Assembly: GCF_026616195.1 (NCBI RefSeq)
Contig: NZ_JANHDH010000001.1
Coordinates: 2,170,001-2,234,000 of the forward strand
Source: Haloarchaeobius amylolyticus
Lineage (GTDB): Archaea; Halobacteriota; Halobacteria; Halobacteriales; Natrialbaceae
Direction of reading: 5' to 3'
DNA: 64,000 bases
Positions 61,080 through 64,000 of the stretch are shown piece after piece. The stretch's first letter is position 1, and each line of letters begins with the position of its first letter. The translations under genes and the position numbers were made by a program. Under the pieces are notes generated by a model that had not been told where the DNA came from, searched no databases, and worked only from the letters and a program-made list of their open reading frames with translations.

Positions 61080-61445
61080 ATGCGAGTGCGCGAGGCCCGC
61101 CCCGAGGAACGCGAGGCCGTCGAGGCCGTCCTCGACGCCGCGATGCTCCGGACCGACGCGGTCCCGGCGGCCATCGACCGGGGCGACGCGCTGGTCGCGG
61201 TGGCGGACGACCGGGTCCTCGGGGCGGCGGTTCTCGACCCGAAACCGGGGGGTCCCCACCTCGACGCAATCGCGGTCCGGCGGCGGCGACGGGGGCAGGG
61301 CATCGGGTCGGCGCTGGTCGCCGCCGCGAACGCGCGAAAGGGCCGGCTCACCGCCGCCTTCGACCCGGACGTGCGGCCCTTCTACGAGGACCTGGGGTTC
61401 GAGATTCGAGAACGGGACGGGCGGCTCTGGGGCGTACTGGACTGA
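61080..61445 (+). CDS. Small GNAT-family acetyltransferase
   Basis: 121 residues from MRVREARPEEREAVEAVLDAA. The acetyl-CoA loop is AIAVRRRRRGQGIGSALVAAAN (residues ~60-82), followed by FDPDVRPFYEDLGFEIRERDGRLWGVL, the usual GNAT end. It is a minimal single-domain enzyme; the substrate is unknown. It is convergent with the small membrane protein whose stop begins one base later. Confidence 0.87.
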   Translation: MRVREARPEEREAVEAVLDAAMLRTDAVPAAIDRGDALVAVADDRVLGAAVLDPKPGGPHLDAIAVRRRRRGQGIGSALVAAANARKGRLTAAFDPDVRPFYEDLGFEIRERDGRLWGVLD

Positions 61446-61607
61446 CTACTCCCGGAGGTGCGTCTCGATGCGCTCGGCGACGAGCAGGAACCGGAGGGCG
61501 AGGGCGAACACCAGCGCGAAGACGATGGCGTCCTCGACCAGCCCGACGAAGAGGGCGATGGCGATGACGACCAGGTAGGCCGCGTCGACGACGGTCTGTC
61601 TGGGCAT
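61446..61607 (-). CDS. 53-residue membrane protein
   Basis: MPRQTVVDAAYLVVIAIALF then VGLVEDAIVFALVFALALRF, LLVAERIETHLRE. Two hydrophobic stretches (~9-24 and ~28-43) form a helical hairpin, with an amphipathic end. The frame is clean, in haloarchaeal codon use and bounded by convergent and divergent neighbours. Function unknown. Confidence 0.6.
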   Translation of the reverse strand: MPRQTVVDAAYLVVIAIALFVGLVEDAIVFALVFALALRFLLVAERIETHLRE

Positions 61608-61652
61608 GGCTGTCGGTGTTGGCGCTGGCCGGATAAGCTTTCAGTCGGGCGG

Positions 61653-61937
61653 TCAGTCGAACAGTTCCGAGACCTCGCGGTCCTCGTCGTCGTCCTGTCG
61701 CTCGCTCCCGTCGGTCCGGAGTCGGTCCACGTCGCCGGCCTCGACGTTGTCGGCGATGCGTTCGAGGGCGACGACGAGGCGACGCAGCAACTGGAGCATC
61801 ACGTAGCCGAGGTACAGGACACCGGGGACGACCACCGCGACGAGGAGGCCGAGCAGGAGGTTCCGGGTGAGGATGGCGTACCCCATCACGAGGAGGACGA
61901 ACGCACCGTACCCGACTTGCAGGGCTCTGGAGGACAT
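61653..61937 (-). CDS. Small two-helix membrane protein
   Basis: 94 residues: MSSRALQVGYGAFVLLVMGY, helix, then LLLGLLVAVVVPGVLYLGYVMLQLLRRLVVALE. The last ~35 residues (RIADNVEAGDVDRLRTDGSERQDDDEDREVSELFD) are acidic and hydrophilic, probably cytoplasmic. No family is recognised. It lies 45 bases upstream of the 53-residue protein gene, in the same direction. Confidence 0.65.
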   Translation of the reverse strand: MSSRALQVGYGAFVLLVMGYAILTRNLLLGLLVAVVVPGVLYLGYVMLQLLRRLVVALERIADNVEAGDVDRLRTDGSERQDDDEDREVSELFD

Positions 61938-61980
61938 ACCCGTACTTCTGTCGGAAACCCGAAAAAGGTTCAGTCTCGCC

Positions 61981-63357
61981 TCAGACCAGCGACTCGACCA
62001 GGTCCCGGCCGTCGGCCAGCAACTCGGTGACGCGGGTCGCGCTGTCGGCCTCGGCGTAGACCCGCATCTTCGGTTCGGTCCCGCTCGGGCGGACGAGCAC
62101 CCACGAGCCGTCTTCGAGCAGGAGTTTGAAGCCGTCTTTCGTGACCACGTCGGCGACCGCCGCGCCGGCGACGGACTCGGGAATCTCGTCGCTCAGGTCG
62201 TCGACCACCCGCGCCTTCTCGCTGTCGGGGCAGTCCACGCTCACCTTGTTCTGGTGGATCTCGCCGTGTTCGGCCAGCAGGTCGTCCACGCGCTCGTCGT
62301 AGGGCTTCTCGTGGGCGACCGCGGCGGCGAGCAGGGCCATGAACACGCCGTCCTTCTCGGGGATGTGGCCGCGGACGGTGAACCCGCCCGATTCCTCGCC
62401 GGCCATCAGGGCGTCGTGCTCCTGCATGGCCTGGGCGACCCACTTGAAGCCGACCGGGGTCTCGACGACGTCTTGCCCATGGGCCTCGGCGATGCGGTCG
62501 AGCAGGAACGTGGTCGAGACGGTCCGGACCACGGGGCCCGAGTCCGATTCGAGCAGGTAGTCGTAGGTCGCGGCGAAGAAGAGGTTCTCGTCGAGGAAGC
62601 CGCGCTCGGGCGTGACGACCGCGAGGCGGTCGGCGTCGCCGTCGTTGGCGATGCCGAGGTCGGCGTCGGTCTCGCGCACGGTCTCGACCAGCTCTTCGAG
62701 GTTCTCGGCGCTCGGTTCCGGCGGGGTGCCGCCGAACTCGGGGTCGGTCGCACACCGGATGCGCTCGACGGTCGCGCCAGCCTCCTCCAGCAGGCGGTCG
62801 GTGGTGTCGCGGCCGGAGCCGTGCATCGCGTCGTAGACGACGGTCAGGCCGGAGAGGTCGTCCGGGACGAGGTCGCGCGCGTGGTCGAAGTGTGGGGGGA
62901 CGAAGTCGACCTCCTTGACGGTGCCGTGGTCCTCCTCCGGGAGTGGGTCGGGTTCCGCGAGGCGCGCCTCGATGGCGTCGGTGACCTCGGGGAGGGCGGG
63001 GGCGGCGTCGTCGGGGATGAACTTCACGCCGTTGTACTCCGGCGGGTTGTGACTCGCGGTGAGCATCAGGGCGCCCGCGAGGTCGCGGTGGCGGATCTGC
63101 CACGCCGTCAGGGGTGTCGGGCGGTCGCGGTCGGGCAGGACCACGTCGAACCCGTTCGCACAGAGCACCCGGGCCAGTTCCTCGGCGAACCCGGGCGAGG
63201 ACTCGCGGGCGTCGTAGCCGACCGCGACCGTCTCGCCGCCGCGACCCTCGTCGCGGAGGTAGGTGGCGACCGCCTGTCCGACCATCCGGACGCGAGGGGC
63301 GGTGAACTCGTCGAGCGTCGCTCGCCAGCCGTCGGTCCCGAAGGAGATGGCGTCCAT
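61981..63357 (-). CDS. Phosphoglucomutase/phosphomannomutase family protein
   Basis: 458 residues from MDAISFGTDGWRATLDEF. The four family motifs are present: phosphoserine loop LMLTASHNPPEYNGVKF (~95-111), metal loop GIANDGDADRLAVV, sugar loop AGEESGGFTVRG and phosphate-binding RPSGTEPKMRVYAEA. It interconverts hexose 1- and 6-phosphates, but whether it acts on glucose, mannose or glucosamine phosphate (GlmM-like) cannot be told. It is the only sugar-phosphate gene in the region. The N-terminal ATG was chosen at MDAISFGTDGWR. Confidence 0.93.
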   Translation of the reverse strand: MDAISFGTDGWRATLDEFTAPRVRMVGQAVATYLRDEGRGGETVAVGYDARESSPGFAEELARVLCANGFDVVLPDRDRPTPLTAWQIRHRDLAGALMLTASHNPPEYNGVKFIPDDAAPALPEVTDAIEARLAEPDPLPEEDHGTVKEVDFVPPHFDHARDLVPDDLSGLTVVYDAMHGSGRDTTDRLLEEAGATVERIRCATDPEFGGTPPEPSAENLEELVETVRETDADLGIANDGDADRLAVVTPERGFLDENLFFAATYDYLLESDSGPVVRTVSTTFLLDRIAEAHGQDVVETPVGFKWVAQAMQEHDALMAGEESGGFTVRGHIPEKDGVFMALLAAAVAHEKPYDERVDDLLAEHGEIHQNKVSVDCPDSEKARVVDDLSDEIPESVAGAAVADVVTKDGFKLLLEDGSWVLVRPSGTEPKMRVYAEADSATRVTELLADGRDLVESLV

Positions 63358-63864
63358 GTGGGGTCCATCACCTGCCCGGGCGATAAATCCCACCGACGGC
63401 GTTCACTTTCACTCCGGTACGAACAGGACTTTAACCCGCCCGTTCGATATTACCATTAGCGCCCTAGAGCGGCGCGAGTCCCGTCTCGGGGCGACGACGC
63501 ACACCGCTCTGCGTCGTGAAACAACGAATCGGCGGAGGTGAGTGAGAATCGGAAAGGGCCTCCGCGTAACACTCGCATCGGGCGGTGTCACCCTGCTGGC
63601 ACAGGGTCTGGAATCCGGTTGGATTCTGATCGCCGTTGCGGTGTTCGCATCGTCTGACGAGCAGTCCGAGTGACACCGGCGATCGCTGGCACGATCGTCG
63701 GCCCTTCTTCTTGCTTCGGTTTCGCACAGACTACCCGTCTCTGTATCCTACACGTGTCGATTGCGCGCACACGCTCAAATAACTTTACTTCCACCGAGAC
63801 TCTCCAGCCCCCCGCGAGACGGCTTATCGGCTCACGAGGCCTACCTACCGGCACGGAACCCATC
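63358..63864. other. 507-bp interval, mostly without recognisable genes
   Basis: Between the phosphohexomutase and the last gene I see only TATA-like elements (TTTAACCC near 63431, TTATCGG near 63823) and one doubtful small reading frame (63542-63673). No tRNA, hairpin array or insertion sequence is evident. GC content is somewhat lower than in coding neighbours. Confidence 0.5.
63542..63673 (+). CDS. Possible 43-residue membrane miniprotein (doubtful)
   Basis: A GTG-initiated frame reading MRIGKGLRVTLASGGVTLLA then QGLESGWILIAVAVFASS and DEQSE. The second half is hydrophobic enough for one helix, and a GGAGGTGA sits directly before it, too close for normal initiation. No relative is recognised. 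It may be chance. Confidence 0.25.
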   Translation: MRIGKGLRVTLASGGVTLLAQGLESGWILIAVAVFASSDEQSE

Positions 63865-64000
63865 ATGCCAGTCGAGAAGACACAGCGAGTACAGGGTATC
63901 GACCGCGCGGCCCACGACACGTTCGTCGACTGGGTCGCGGAGAACCCGGCCGCGGCCACCATCGAGTTCAGTGCCACGGGCACGACCGAGGACGTGGCGG
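63865..64000 (+). CDS. Start of a probable OsmC-like protein (cut by window edge)
   Basis: 45 residues are visible: MPVEKTQRVQGIDRAAHDTF, VDWVAENPAAATIEFSATGT and onward. The opening resembles haloarchaeal OsmC/Ohr-family proteins, which reduce organic hydroperoxides, but the diagnostic cysteines would lie further downstream. The gene runs off the right end, so this is a tentative call. Confidence 0.45.
   Translation, partial: MPVEKTQRVQGIDRAAHDTFVDWVAENPAAATIEFSATGTTEDVA

Noticed and set aside
63588-63983. 131-codon minus-strand frame over the last gene start
   Set aside because: Antisense to the OsmC-like start and without recognisable features; the plus-strand gene has a promoter-like element and family-like N-terminus.

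Overview
The window is a contiguous stretch of chromosome from a halophilic archaeon (class Halobacteria). The proteins are strongly acidic, GC is high, and start codons commonly sit about 25-32 bases after AT-rich TATA boxes, as in leaderless haloarchaeal mRNAs. Family markers agree: PGF-CTERM surface proteins, a HalX response regulator, SAMP2, Zn-ferredoxin, PspAB, RadA, RfcS, archaeal NMD3 and L39e/L31e/aIF6. I cannot name the genus. There are no rRNAs, recognisable tRNAs, CRISPR arrays or intact transposases. The region is mostly core genome with a few accessory islets.

Layout. 1-830: the ribosomal L39e-L31e-aIF6 operon (minus), cut by the left edge. 0.9-9.2 kb: a PGF-CTERM protein, RNA ligase-like ThpR, a TPR/DUF424 pair, a degenerate archaemetzincin, and the Fe-S genes sufS and sufU with an HD hydrolase, an unknown membrane protein and an LVIVD-repeat surface protein between them. 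9.3-11.8 kb (minus): a sulfur-handling operon dsrE-tusA-SQR-like flavoprotein-DUF1641. 12-15.5 kb: a membrane protein, a Nudix hydrolase, radA and a lone DppB-type permease. 15.6-17.6 kb (minus): htpX, a small membrane protein and pspAB, a membrane-stress cluster. 18-24.5 kb: a MOT1-like transporter, the overlapping pair nmd3-taw2, small membrane proteins and a Rad3/XPD-type helicase.

25-35.5 kb is a run of small conserved haloarchaeal genes: zinc-ribbon proteins, YkgJ, an NDUFA9-like SDR with a membrane partner, DUF5786/5784/5789/6757-type proteins, a PHP phosphoesterase, Zn-ferredoxin, CsaA-like OB-fold, cupin, GNAT, UspA and an aminoglycoside-phosphotransferase-like kinase. 35.6-44.2 kb holds an MFS permease, UspA, a lipoprotein, acyl-CoA dehydrogenase, a glutamine amidotransferase, an alpha/beta hydrolase without its serine nucleophile, a dNTPase-like HD protein and a DUF4013 membrane protein. 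44.3-47.1 kb is alaS. 47.3-52.4 kb encodes a 1,408-residue Tat-exported M6-like metalloprotease followed after four bases by a membrane-anchored secreted protein. Then come TspO, a GAF-PAS histidine kinase convergent with a HalX regulator, rfcS interrupted by a 653-residue intein, a bactofilin-like membrane protein, samp2 abutting a redoxin, small membrane proteins, a phosphohexomutase, and the start of a probable OsmC-like gene at the right edge.

The points most worth a second look are: the large RfcS intein, which carries two extra helix-turn-helix-like modules; degenerate copies of the 3' end of radA (clear) and of the acyl-CoA dehydrogenase gene (short) lying just downstream of those genes; two enzymes that keep the fold signatures but have lost key catalytic residues; a perfect 20-bp palindrome at a predicted transcription start; and an 80-bp element bounded by perfect 16-bp inverted repeats upstream of pspAB. 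I did not find a clearly new multi-gene system.
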